Shown piece by piece: positions 8,296 to 16,641 of a stretch of 64,000 nt of DNA (position 1 is the first letter of the stretch; each line of letters begins with the position of its first letter). Below the pieces are notes generated by a model. The model had not been told where the DNA came from and did not search any database. It saw nothing but the letters and a program-made list of their open reading frames with translations. The DNA is from Azospirillum halopraeferens DSM 3675 (lineage in GTDB: Bacteria > Pseudomonadota > Alphaproteobacteria > Azospirillales > Azospirillaceae). The stretch is taken from NCBI RefSeq assembly GCF_000429625.1, contig NZ_AUCF01000017.1:84206-148205 (forward strand), in the 5' to 3' direction. Position numbers and translations under genes: made by a program.

Positions 8296-9401
8296 TCGAC
8301 CTGTCGGCGCTGCCCCGCGCCCGCTTCATCGACACCGACCCGGCGGCGCTTGCCGCCGCGATGGTGGAGAGCTTCGGGTCGATCTCCGGCCGGTCGCTGC
8401 TGCCGGCCCAGCCGGAGCGGCTGTTCCTGGACTGGCTGGCCTACCAGTTCGCGTTGCAGCGCATGGCGGTGCAGGATGCGGGCGAACAGACGCTGCTGGC
8501 CTACGCGCGCGGGCAGAACCTGGACCATCTGGGGGCGCTGCTGGGCGTGGAGCGCCTGCCGGCGCGGGCGGCCAGGGCGGTGTTCGAGGTGCGGATGGCC
8601 GCGCCGGCCGACACGGATCGCACGGTCGGCCCCCTGGCGGTGTGGGCGCCCGATCGCGCCCGCGCCTTCGTCGGGACGGTGACGGTGCCGGCCGGCGCCG
8701 TGACGGCCGAGGCGGTGCTGGTGGCCGACGTTGCGGGCGCCGCCGGCAACGGCTATCTGCCGGGGCAGATCACCGTTCCGGACGCGCCTGTCGCGGGGGT
8801 GGCGGCGGTGTCCAACGTCGGTGTCAGCCACGGCGGCGCCGACATCGAGGACGATGAGCGCCTGCGCCGGCGCATCCAGGAAGCACCCGAGAGTTTCAGC
8901 GTCGCCGGACCGGACGGCGCCTACCGCTGGCACGCGCTGTCGGCCCATGCGTCGGTGCTCGACGTCGCGGTGACGTCGCCGCGGCCCGGTGCGGTGACGG
9001 TGCATGTGCTGACCGACACGGGCCTGCCGTCCGACGCGGTCCTGGCCCTGGTGCGCGCGGCCCTGTCGGCCGCGTCGACCCGGCCCCTATCCGACACGGT
9101 GACGGCGGCGCCGCCGGTGGCGGTGCCCTATGCCCTGGACGCCACGGTGTGGCTGCGCGCCGACGCGGACGCACCGACGGTGCGGGCGCGCGTCGAGGCG
9201 GCCGCGGCGGCCTGGACGGCGGAGCGGGCGCGCGGGCTGGGCCGCGACCTGATCCCCAGCCAGGCGGTGGTGGCGCTGTCGGTGCCCGGCGTCCACCGCG
9301 TCGAGCTGGCGGCGCCGGCGTTCCGGCCGCTGGCGCCGCGGGAATGGGCGACCTGCACGGGCATCGCGCTGGCCTTCCGGGCGGAGACGGCCCATGGCTG
9401 A
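8292..9401 (+). CDS. phage baseplate J-like protein
   Basis: The 369-residue protein has the baseplate J/gp47 family sequence: LLPAQPERLFLDWLAYQFALQRMAVQDAGEQ, LAYARGQNLDHLGALLGVERL, and ADIEDDERLRRRIQEAPESFSVAGPDGAYRWHALSA. J proteins form the wedge of the baseplate with W and I. ATG 8292 overlaps the W stop (ATGA), and the 3' end overlaps gene I by eight bases. Length and order are canonical. Confidence 0.93.
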   Translation: MIDLSALPRARFIDTDPAALAAAMVESFGSISGRSLLPAQPERLFLDWLAYQFALQRMAVQDAGEQTLLAYARGQNLDHLGALLGVERLPARAARAVFEVRMAAPADTDRTVGPLAVWAPDRARAFVGTVTVPAGAVTAEAVLVADVAGAAGNGYLPGQITVPDAPVAGVAAVSNVGVSHGGADIEDDERLRRRIQEAPESFSVAGPDGAYRWHALSAHASVLDVAVTSPRPGAVTVHVLTDTGLPSDAVLALVRAALSAASTRPLSDTVTAAPPVAVPYALDATVWLRADADAPTVRARVEAAAAAWTAERARGLGRDLIPSQAVVALSVPGVHRVELAAPAFRPLAPREWATCTGIALAFRAETAHG

Positions 9402-10638
9402 CGTGCACAACCTGCCCCTGCCGGCCGGCATCGACGGGGAGCCGTTCCGCACCTTGGCCGCCCTGGCGGCGGCCGAGTTGCGGGCGATCGACGCGGCGCT
9501 GCCGCGCCTGGCCGTCTACCGCGTCGCCGACGTCGACGCGGAGCTGCTGCCCCTGCTGGGCTGGCAGATGCATCTGATGCGCGAGGGGTGGGACCTGGCC
9601 GACACGCCGGCGCGGCGCCGCGCGCTGATCCGTGACGCCATCCTCTTGCACCGGATGAAGGGCACGCCGGCGGCGGTGACGCGCGCCGTCGCCGCGCTGG
9701 GCTTCGACGGCGCCCGCGTGGTCGAGGCGGCGGCCGAGCTGCGGCGCGACGGCACGGTGCGGCGCGACGGCGGGGAGCCGTACGGTGACCGGTGGCGTTG
9801 GGCGACGTTCAGGCTGGAGTTGCCGGTGGCGGCCGACGCGGCGCTGGACGGCGACACCGTCCGCCGGCTGGCGGCCGCGATCGGGGCGTGGAAGCCGGCG
9901 CGCTCCCACCTGACGGCGCTGGGGGTGCGGGTCGAGGCGGCGGCCGGGCGCGACACGGTGCCGGCCCTGCGCGTCGGCCTGCGCGCCGGCCTGACGCTGC
10001 GCGCGGCACCACCGGCCGAGCGCGACGGGCGCCATGCCCGCGGCGGCTGGCGGCCGGTCGGCCGGCATGGCGCCTTCACCTATGACGGGTCAGCGACGCG
10101 GGCCGGGCTGCCGGTCGGCGGCCCTGTCATCGGGCCGCCGCCACTCACCGCCCGCCTGCGCGCCGGTCTGCACCTGCCGGCGCGCCGGGCACCGGGGCTG
10201 CCCCGCGACGGCGCCATCCGCATGGACGGCCGCCGGACCCGCGCCGACAGCGGACCCGTAATGCGCATGGGCCTGCGCGTGCGGCGCCGCGTGCCGCTGG
10301 CAGGGTCGGTCGGCTTCCGGGTGGCGGACCCGGGGGCGCTGGTGATCACCCATGTGGGGCTGGGCGCCAGCACCGCGCCCGAGGCTGACCACCTGACCGA
10401 CGCGCTGCTGGTGCCGGTGACGCCCGTGCCGGACCCGCCCTCCCTGATCGTGCCGTGGACGATCGCCGCCGGCGTCGCCGCGGGCATGGACGTGGGGGAA
10501 ATCGGGCTGGTCTGCGCCGACGGCAGCCTGGCCGTCCGCATCGCCTTCGGCGGGCCTGTACCGATCGGGCCCGACGAAGAGTGGACCGACACCTGGCACC
10601 TGGTGCCCGCCCCGACCCGTGAGGAGCTGCTGCCGTGA
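9394..10638 (+). CDS. phage tail protein I with collar-like C-terminal extension
   Basis: Residues 1-200 are a gpI baseplate wedge protein (LAVYRVADVDAELLPLLGWQMH, then LADTPARRRALIRDAILLHRMKGTPAAVTRAVAALGF). P2 gpI has about 175 residues; this protein has 414. The extra 200 residues contain loosely repeated RAGLxLRAAP / DGRRTRADSGPVMRMGLRVR segments. They end in a module (VITHVGLGASTAPEADHLTDALLVP, then VGEIGLVCADGSLAVRIAF) that is clearly homologous to the whole of the next small protein. The extension may provide the fibre attachment site. Gene I overlaps the next gene by four bases. Confidence 0.85.
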   Translation: MADVHNLPLPAGIDGEPFRTLAALAAAELRAIDAALPRLAVYRVADVDAELLPLLGWQMHLMREGWDLADTPARRRALIRDAILLHRMKGTPAAVTRAVAALGFDGARVVEAAAELRRDGTVRRDGGEPYGDRWRWATFRLELPVAADAALDGDTVRRLAAAIGAWKPARSHLTALGVRVEAAAGRDTVPALRVGLRAGLTLRAAPPAERDGRHARGGWRPVGRHGAFTYDGSATRAGLPVGGPVIGPPPLTARLRAGLHLPARRAPGLPRDGAIRMDGRRTRADSGPVMRMGLRVRRRVPLAGSVGFRVADPGALVITHVGLGASTAPEADHLTDALLVPVTPVPDPPSLIVPWTIAAGVAAGMDVGEIGLVCADGSLAVRIAFGGPVPIGPDEEWTDTWHLVPAPTREELLP

Positions 10639-10985
10639 CCGATTTCCTGCCCGTCTACTACGACACCGTGCGGAGGCTGCTGGCGACCGGAGACCCGGAT
10701 ATGCGGCTGACCCATGTGGGGCTCGGCACCTCCGGCGCGCCCGACGCCGAGACGCTGACCGATGCGGTGCTGGTGCCGATCGCCGAGGTGCATCTCCCAC
10801 CCGATCAGCCGCGCAAGGCTTTGCTGCACTGGCGCGTGCCGGCGGGGACGGCCACCGGCCTGATGGTGCGCGAGATCGGGCTGCTGAGGGCCGACGGCGT
10901 GCTGGTGGCGCGCCGGGTACGGGCGAGCGCCATCGAAAAGACCGGCGATATGGAGATCGGCGACCTTTGGGACATCGACGTGTAG
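10635..10985 (+). CDS. collar-like tail fibre connector protein
   Basis: A 116-residue protein starting with GTG at 10635 inside the end of gene I. It consists almost entirely of the module LTHVGLGTSGAPDAETLTDAVLVPIAEVHLPP followed by VREIGLLRADGVLVARRVRASAIEKTGDMEIGDLWDIDV. That pattern resembles the N-terminal part of tail-collar (DUF3751-type) fibre proteins. A diverged copy forms the C-terminus of the preceding gpI protein. It probably joins the baseplate to the fibre encoded next. Function is inferred from position and from the homologous module. Confidence 0.6.
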   Translation: MTDFLPVYYDTVRRLLATGDPDMRLTHVGLGTSGAPDAETLTDAVLVPIAEVHLPPDQPRKALLHWRVPAGTATGLMVREIGLLRADGVLVARRVRASAIEKTGDMEIGDLWDIDV

Positions 10986-10993
10986 GGGGGGAG

Positions 10994-13432
10994 ATGGGTA
11001 CGCTCGAAAACCTGGCGCCGGTCTGGCGCGACGCGATCACGCAGCTGGAAGTGACCGACGCCATCACCGGCGGGCCGGACGGCAACGATAACCGACCCCA
11101 CCGGGAGCTGGCGGAGCGCACGCTGTACCTGCGGGACCGGCAGGACGCTCTCGCCGCGGCGGTCCAGGACCACGCCGGCCGGGTGGCGCTTCTGGAGACG
11201 TCGGGCACCACCGCCGTCGCCGACGCCCTGCGCATCAGCTGGGCACTGAGCGACCGGGGCTTCGACTTCGAGCTGTTCGTTGCGGGCCATTCCTGGCGCG
11301 ACCTGGCGCCGGTGGGCGGCGCAGCTACCGTCGCCGGCGATGATTCCGTGGACGTCGCCTCGACCGCGGGCGTGATGCCCGGCCAGACCTACGTGATCCA
11401 CGAAGGCGGCACCACGCGGGCGGTGATCACCGTGGCGCAGGTGCTTTCCGCCACCCGCCTGCGGGCCACCGCGCCGATCGGCGTGACGCTGACCGGGGCG
11501 ACGCTGTCCCGCACGTCCTGGACCGTCGGGACGGGGGCGGCGACGGCCGGCCACGGCGGGGTGCTGCTGTCGCGCCCGCTCTCCGCCCTGCGGTACACGT
11601 CGGACGGGCGGGTGGTCATCCGGCGCGACGGCGGGGACGGCACGCTGTCGGTCGCCTGGCGCCGCTCCGGCGAGCCGGCCTGGACGGAGGGGCGGCTGCT
11701 GGATACATCACAGCGCGAGCCCGGCACGCGCGATGAAGAGTGGGCCATCGGCGGCGGGGACGCCGTCGAGCTGCGGGTGACCGCCGCCCACGGACCCGGC
11801 GCCGGCGACATCGGGGTGCACTTCTTGGTAGCGCTAACGGCGCCGGAGGCCGGCGTGGCGACCGCGGTGCGGCGGCCTGCCGTAATCGACCCGGCGAACG
11901 GCGATGTGGAGATCGGCGAGACGCCGACCCTGACCGGGGCGGCATACCTCTCGCTGTATGGGCTGCCACAGGGGGCTGCGGAGTTCCGTGTTGCCCTGGA
12001 CGAGGGGATGCAAAGCCTCGTCCACGCTGCGGTGACGGGGGCCGCCACCGCCTACGCGGTTCCGGCCGGGCCGCTACAGACGGGGCGGACGTACTGGTGG
12101 AGCTGCCGGTACGCCGATATCGAGGGTACGTGGTCGCCGTGGTCGGAGCCGGCAGGCTTTGCGACAGCGTCGACCTTCATCTACATCCAGAAACCGTCCG
12201 CGATCTCGCCGGCGTCGGGCGCGACGGGCGTGTCGCTGACCCCGACGCTTCAGTCGTCAGCTTTCGCCGTCCACGGCGGCACCGATGTGCACGTCAGCTC
12301 CCGCTGGCGCATTTACGCCGACGCCGCCTGCACCAACATGGTGCATTCCCACGTGCCGGCGATGGCGCTGACCTCCTACACGGTGCCGGCCGGCGTGCTG
12401 GCGGCCGATACGCCCTACTGGTGGACGGTCGAGCACCAGGGGCAGGCCCTGGGGTGGACGCAGCCGTCCCTGGCCGCGGCCCTGCGCACGCAGAGCCTGC
12501 CGGCGGCGCCGACGCTCCTTGCGCCGACCGAGGGCGCTACCGGGGTGGCGCTGTCCCCCACGCTTCAGTCCAGCGGCTTTTTCGTGGCGGGTGGCGGCAC
12601 GGACGTCCACGTCGCCTCGCGCTGGCGCGTGTCGCTGCCCGACGGCACGCTGGTGCACGACAGCGGCGACACGGCCGCGCTGACGTCGTACACGGTGCCG
12701 GCCGGCGTGCTGTCGCCCCTGACGGCCTACCGCGCGGAGTGCCGGCACAGGGGGCAGGCTCTGGGCTGGGGGCCCTGGTCGGCCGCGGTGACCTATACGA
12801 CTGCCGCGCCCTCCGGGTCGCAGGTGTTCACGTCATCGGGAGTATTCACCGTGCCCGCGGGCGTGACCAACCTCAAGCGGGTTCGCGTCATCGGCCCCGG
12901 CGGGCGAGCGTACAATGACACCTGGAACGGCGGCGGCGGAGGCGGCTACGCCCGCCGCAGCAACATCGCGGTCACGTCGGGGGAGCAGATCCCGGTGACC
13001 GTTGCGATGGGACAGACGACGTCGTTCGGGACTTACGTTTCGGCCACACCCGGCGCGGACAGCTCCGCCGGCGGCGAATACCCCGCCAAGACCTGGCAGC
13101 CCGGTGGCATCGGGGCCGGGGGCGACGTGACCGCGACCGGCGGGCAGGGGACGCCCTGGGAGTACGCCTGGGGCGGCTCCTGCGAGGGCTGCGGCGGCGG
13201 CCGCGGCGGCGAGGACGCGCAGGGCAACCCGGTCAGCGGCGGGACGCAGGCGGTCCCGGCCAGCGGCCCCAAGCCCACCTCGGGCGGCGCGCGCGGCGGC
13301 CTGGCAGTCCACGATGAAGGGCCGAACGGGGGGATGGGTGGGTGGTCCGCGCACCATAGCGGCTGGAGTTACGGCGGCGGCGCCGTGCGGGGTGGTCCCG
13401 CCGGCATCGGCATCTGCATTGTGGAGTGGTGA
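10994..13432 (+). CDS. phage tail fibre protein with tandem Fn3-like repeats and Gly-rich tip
   Basis: The start is ATG 10994, with GGGGGGGAG just upstream; the protein has 812 residues. The N-terminus (LENLAPVWRDAITQLEVTDAITGGPDG, then NRPHRELAERTLYLRDR) is typical of baseplate-attached fibres. Residues about 390-620 hold three related Fn3-like units; two are near-copies sharing SGATGV(S/A)LTPTLQSS, GGTDVHV(S/A)SRWR and LTSYTVPAGVL. The last 150 residues are glycine-rich (GGGGGGYARRSN, GGSCEGCGGGRGGEDAQG) and end in GIGICIVEW, like the polyglycine receptor-binding tips of T-even adhesins. The protein should determine host binding. No chaperone of classical type follows; the DUF4376 protein is next. 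Confidence 0.85.
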   Translation: MGTLENLAPVWRDAITQLEVTDAITGGPDGNDNRPHRELAERTLYLRDRQDALAAAVQDHAGRVALLETSGTTAVADALRISWALSDRGFDFELFVAGHSWRDLAPVGGAATVAGDDSVDVASTAGVMPGQTYVIHEGGTTRAVITVAQVLSATRLRATAPIGVTLTGATLSRTSWTVGTGAATAGHGGVLLSRPLSALRYTSDGRVVIRRDGGDGTLSVAWRRSGEPAWTEGRLLDTSQREPGTRDEEWAIGGGDAVELRVTAAHGPGAGDIGVHFLVALTAPEAGVATAVRRPAVIDPANGDVEIGETPTLTGAAYLSLYGLPQGAAEFRVALDEGMQSLVHAAVTGAATAYAVPAGPLQTGRTYWWSCRYADIEGTWSPWSEPAGFATASTFIYIQKPSAISPASGATGVSLTPTLQSSAFAVHGGTDVHVSSRWRIYADAACTNMVHSHVPAMALTSYTVPAGVLAADTPYWWTVEHQGQALGWTQPSLAAALRTQSLPAAPTLLAPTEGATGVALSPTLQSSGFFVAGGGTDVHVASRWRVSLPDGTLVHDSGDTAALTSYTVPAGVLSPLTAYRAECRHRGQALGWGPWSAAVTYTTAAPSGSQVFTSSGVFTVPAGVTNLKRVRVIGPGGRAYNDTWNGGGGGGYARRSNIAVTSGEQIPVTVAMGQTTSFGTYVSATPGADSSAGGEYPAKTWQPGGIGAGGDVTATGGQGTPWEYAWGGSCEGCGGGRGGEDAQGNPVSGGTQAVPASGPKPTSGGARGGLAVHDEGPNGGMGGWSAHHSGWSYGGGAVRGGPAGIGICIVEW

Positions 13433-13434
13433 CC

Positions 13435-14067
13435 ATGTGGGCACGCATTGACGACACCGGGCGCTGCGCCGAAGTCACCGACGCCGATCCGGCCGGCCGG
13501 TTCCACCCCTCCTTGCGCTGGGAGCCGGTCCCGGACGCGCTGCGCGATTGGGTGGACCACCGGTACGTCGCGGTGGAGGGCGGAGGTGTTGCTCCCCCGT
13601 CGCCGGCCTACATCCGGACACAGGCGCTGGAGCGCCTTACCGAGCGGCGATGGCGCGCCGAAACGGGGGGCCTCACCATGCCGGACGGGGCGCGGTTGCT
13701 CACGCGCGACCGCGACAAGATGCTGTTGAATGGTGCACGCGACAAAGCCCTGGAAGAGATCGACGAGACCGTCGCAGCGTCCCTGGCCAATGGGGGTACG
13801 GCTGAGGATGGGCGCGCGACCGGACTTGCGCTTGTCCACACGGTCGACCTGGGAGGGCGTCCGCTCACCGCGACGAACGCGCAGTTCATCGCGATGGCTC
13901 GGGCCATCGGCACTCATGTGCAGTCGTGCTTCGACCGGTGGGGGGAGATCTGGCATGCCATCGACGCCGCCGAGACCTGGCAGGACACCGTCGCCGTCTA
14001 CGCGACGGAGATCGACCGAGGCTGGCCGGGGAGCGATGCGCCATCACCGGAGGAAGGGGGAGCCTGA
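13435..14067 (+). CDS. DUF4376-type phage protein
   Basis: The 210-residue protein carries the DUF4376 pattern in its second half: RRWRAETGGLTMPDGARLLTRDRDKMLLNGARDKA, then DLGGRPLTATNAQFIAMARAIGTHVQSCFDRWGEIWHAIDAA. Such proteins lie directly downstream of tail fibre genes and may act in fibre assembly; their biochemical role is not established. The N-terminal 70 residues (MWARIDDTGRCAEVTDADPA) resemble small fibre-associated proteins. I chose ATG 13435, which has GGAG eight bases upstream, over the in-frame GTG 13426 that would overlap the fibre gene. It is the last gene of the phage module. Confidence 0.75.
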   Translation: MWARIDDTGRCAEVTDADPAGRFHPSLRWEPVPDALRDWVDHRYVAVEGGGVAPPSPAYIRTQALERLTERRWRAETGGLTMPDGARLLTRDRDKMLLNGARDKALEEIDETVAASLANGGTAEDGRATGLALVHTVDLGGRPLTATNAQFIAMARAIGTHVQSCFDRWGEIWHAIDAAETWQDTVAVYATEIDRGWPGSDAPSPEEGGA

Positions 14068-14116
14068 CGCTCCCTTCCCACCCCGCCCCGCGAGCAGCTA
14101 TCGCCAGTCCCACGCG

Positions 14117-14148
14117 CTCCAGATTTGAGTGTCCCACACTCCAGATTT
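14117..14148. repeat. direct repeat CTCCAGATTT with hairpin at the phage/chromosome junction
   Basis: The ten bases CTCCAGATTT occur at 14117-14126 and 14139-14148, a period of 22 bases. Between them GAGTGT-CCC-ACACTC (14127-14141) is a perfect inverted repeat. The block sits between the last phage gene and the truncated NikA-like gene, so it may be an insertion-sequence end or a recombination scar. No exact second copy of the block is visible elsewhere in the window. Confidence 0.5.
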
Positions 14149-14160
14149 AAGCGGCGCGCT

Positions 14161-15621
14161 TCACAGGGTGGTCAGGATGGTGCGGTAGAGGTCGCGGCGC
14201 CGGTCCTCGTCCACCGTCACCAGCACCTCGCCGATCATCCGGTCCAGCTCCGCCTTCATGGGCAGGCCGCTCTGGGCCTGAAAGTCGGCGTGCGACGGCC
14301 GGCGCATGGAGGCGACCGACGCGTGCGGCTCGTACGGCGCGCCCCAGGAATTGTTGAAGATCATGCCGAAGCGGCCGTCCTTCTGGCGGGCGTAGAAGGC
14401 GCCGGGCTCCTCGCCGACCAGGGCGACGTCGATGCCCACGGCCCGGAGGTTCGCCTGGATCACTTCGGCGACGGCTTTCTCCTGCGGCTCATTGCCGACG
14501 AAGCACAGATCCAGGCGCAGCGGCCGCCCGTCCTTCACGCGGATGCCGCCCCCCGCCGGCCGCGTCCAGCCCGCCGCGTCCAGCAGGGCCGCGGCGGCGG
14601 CGGGGTCGTAGCCGGCCGGCGGCAGGCCGAGGTCGCTGTAGGGCATGTTGGGGGCGAACAGGGTGTCCGCCACCGGTTCCAGCCCGTGAAGGATGGCCTC
14701 GGCGATCGACCGCTTGTCCACCGCGTGCTGGATGGCCCGGCGCACCGCCGGCTCGTCGGTGGGCGCGCGTCCGGAGTTGACGGCGAGCAGGCGGGTGGCC
14801 TGCGGCTGCGACACCCCGGTCCACAGCCGGCCGGAATCGCGCATCCGGGCGAAGGCGTTGGCGCTGATCTGGCTGCCGCTGCCGTAGATCAGGTCGATGC
14901 CGCCGGTCTCGAACGCGATGACGCGGGAGTTGGAATCGGGGATGACCTTGACGAGCAGCCGGTCGAAGGCGGGCTTCTCGCCCCAGTAGCGGTCGTTGCG
15001 ACGGTACAGGTCGTACTCGCCGAGGCGGCTTTCCGCCGCCCACGGCCCCGTCCCGATCGGCGCGACGATGCCCTCGGCGGTGGAGCCGCCGGCGGGGATC
15101 GCCGACGGCACGACGAAGCGCAGCGGCCGCACCAGCGCCAGATCGAACAGGGCGGTTTAATAGGGCTGTTTGAGCGTCAGGCGGACGGTGCGCGGGTCCA
15201 CCGCCTCGACGCCGGCGATCTGGTCCACCAGGGCCAGCCAGCGGTGGCGTTCCGCGTTCGCCAGGACGGCTTCGACGTTGGCCTTCACGGCGGCCGCGTC
15301 GAAGGGGGTGCCGTCGGAGAAGACGACACCGTCGCGCAGGGTGAAGGTGTAGCTCAGCCCGTCGTCGGACACCGTCCAGCCCGTGGCCAGCCACGGTTCC
15401 AGCGTCCCGTCGGCGCGGTAGCGGACCAGCGGCTCATAGACGAACGCCTGGGCGACCATCTCGTTGGGCGAATAGAGGTGCGGGTTGAGCGGGCCGGCGT
15501 TGCGCGGCCAGGAGTAGGTGAGCGTCGTCTCCGCCCGCACCGCCGGCGCCGCGACCGTTGCCGCCAGCACCGCCACTGCCGCCAGCACCCGCGCCGCTCC
15601 CCCGATCCGCCCCATGATCAC
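14161..15621 (-). pseudogene. nikA: NikA-like nickel/peptide ABC binding protein, nonsense-interrupted and truncated
   Basis: One reading frame encodes a family 5 solute-binding protein closest to NikA. It has a signal peptide (GRIGGAARVLAAVAVLAATVAAPAVRA), then TLTYSWPRNAGPLNPHLYSPNEMVAQAFVYEPLVRY, and further on FDRLLVKVIPDSNSRVIAFETGGIDLIYG. Two defects are visible. An in-frame TAA at 15157-15159 interrupts it after LTLKQPY, where relatives have a second Tyr, so a single base change explains it. The protein also stops after VDEDRRRDLYRTILTTL; the final segment of NikA (HDEAVYLP and beyond, about 35-40 residues) is missing right at the phage boundary. No nikBCDE genes follow. Loss of function is very likely. 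Confidence 0.85.
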
Positions 15622-15721
15622 CCCCTGCCCATGGCACGGCCCCCGCCGCGCGGTCGGCGGTCATCATCGGCCGGGGTCGGTAGGAAATCCAAGAAATTTT
15701 TCATACCGCACCGGCATTGGC

Positions 15722-16627
15722 CTACGCCACCCGCTCATAGCCCGCGCGGTCGTGGTAGAAGCCGTCGGCCAGCGGCATGCCGGCCACCAGATCCGCCAGA
15801 TCCGCGGACAGGGCGGCGGCGTCGCGCCGGCCGTCCAGGACGTCGCGGAAGCCGCGGGCGACGCGCACCATGTCCACCGCGTGGGGTGAGAGACGCAGCC
15901 GCCGCACCCCCTGCGCCGTCAGGGCTTCCAGCGCGCCCGACAGGTCCAGGCAGGCATGGGACAGGGTCTGCGTGCCGTTGACGGCCAGAAAGGGCTGGGC
16001 GTCCAGCGTCGCCACCGCCAGCCCGTCGGGGTCGTTGCCGCACACGAACTGGCAGCCGTCCTTGTGCAGTCCGTGGCTGCGGGCGTGGTAGCAGCGGGCC
16101 GAGATGGCCAGGGGCATGCGGCCGAACACCTGCACCTCCACGTCCACGCCGAGGTCGGCGGCGGCGGCGGCCAGAACCCCCACCGATGGTGCCGGCAGTT
16201 CCGGGTTCAGGGACACCGATAGCGCGCCGCGCGCCGCCATCCAGGCCAGCGTCGCCTCGTTGTAGACATTGACGTACGGCCCCACCAGGTGCGGGCGGCC
16301 GGCCAGCAGGGCGACCGCCGCCAGATCGTTGGCCTCCACCGGGCCGGGGGCGGCCTCCACCAATTCGGCCAGAGCGGCGCGTTCGCGCTCGGTGGTCACC
16401 AGGATGGGGGTGCTGAGGACGACGGTCTTGCCCGCGGCCTCCAGCCGCTCCACCGCCGGGCCGAACTGATCGGCCAGGAAGGGCAGGCGCTTGGAACAGA
16501 CGATCTCCCCCAGGTGCACCACGTCCACCGGCGCCTCGTCGGCGATGCGGGCGTAGAAGTCGCACCAGCGCTCGGCCGGCCAGTTGAACAGCACGGGGCC
16601 CAGCGTCAGCAGGGGCGGCGTGGTCAT
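15722..16627 (-). CDS. ubiV: UbiV, U32-family protein of O2-independent ubiquinone synthesis
   Basis: The 301-residue protein belongs to the U32 peptidase-like family, subfamily UbiV (YhbV). With UbiU it forms a heterodimer that hydroxylates ubiquinone precursors without O2, using prephenate. The four [4Fe-4S] ligands seen in E. coli UbiV are present at C44, C180, C193 and C197 (HLGEIVCSKR, ISARCYHAR, DGCQFVC). I start it at ATG 16627, which has AAGGAG upstream, not at the in-frame ATG at 16645. It lies 14 bases downstream of ubiU in a ubiT-ubiU-ubiV operon, which has an FNR-type box before ubiT. Confidence 0.93.
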   Translation of the reverse strand: MTTPPLLTLGPVLFNWPAERWCDFYARIADEAPVDVVHLGEIVCSKRLPFLADQFGPAVERLEAAGKTVVLSTPILVTTERERAALAELVEAAPGPVEANDLAAVALLAGRPHLVGPYVNVYNEATLAWMAARGALSVSLNPELPAPSVGVLAAAAADLGVDVEVQVFGRMPLAISARCYHARSHGLHKDGCQFVCGNDPDGLAVATLDAQPFLAVNGTQTLSHACLDLSGALEALTAQGVRRLRLSPHAVDMVRVARGFRDVLDGRRDAAALSADLADLVAGMPLADGFYHDRAGYERVA

Positions 16628-16641
16628 GGTCGTCTCCTTCC

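Noticed and set aside
15622..15721. Possible promoter or gene between nikA and ubiV
   Set aside because: The 100 bases hold an AT-rich patch (AAGAAATTTTTCATACC) but no recognisable site or frame; nothing is annotated.
14125..15981. 618-codon plus-strand frame opposite the NikA-like pseudogene
   Set aside because: It is low-complexity Arg/Gly/Ala and mirrors the codons of the minus strand. The minus strand shows a clear family 5 binding protein.
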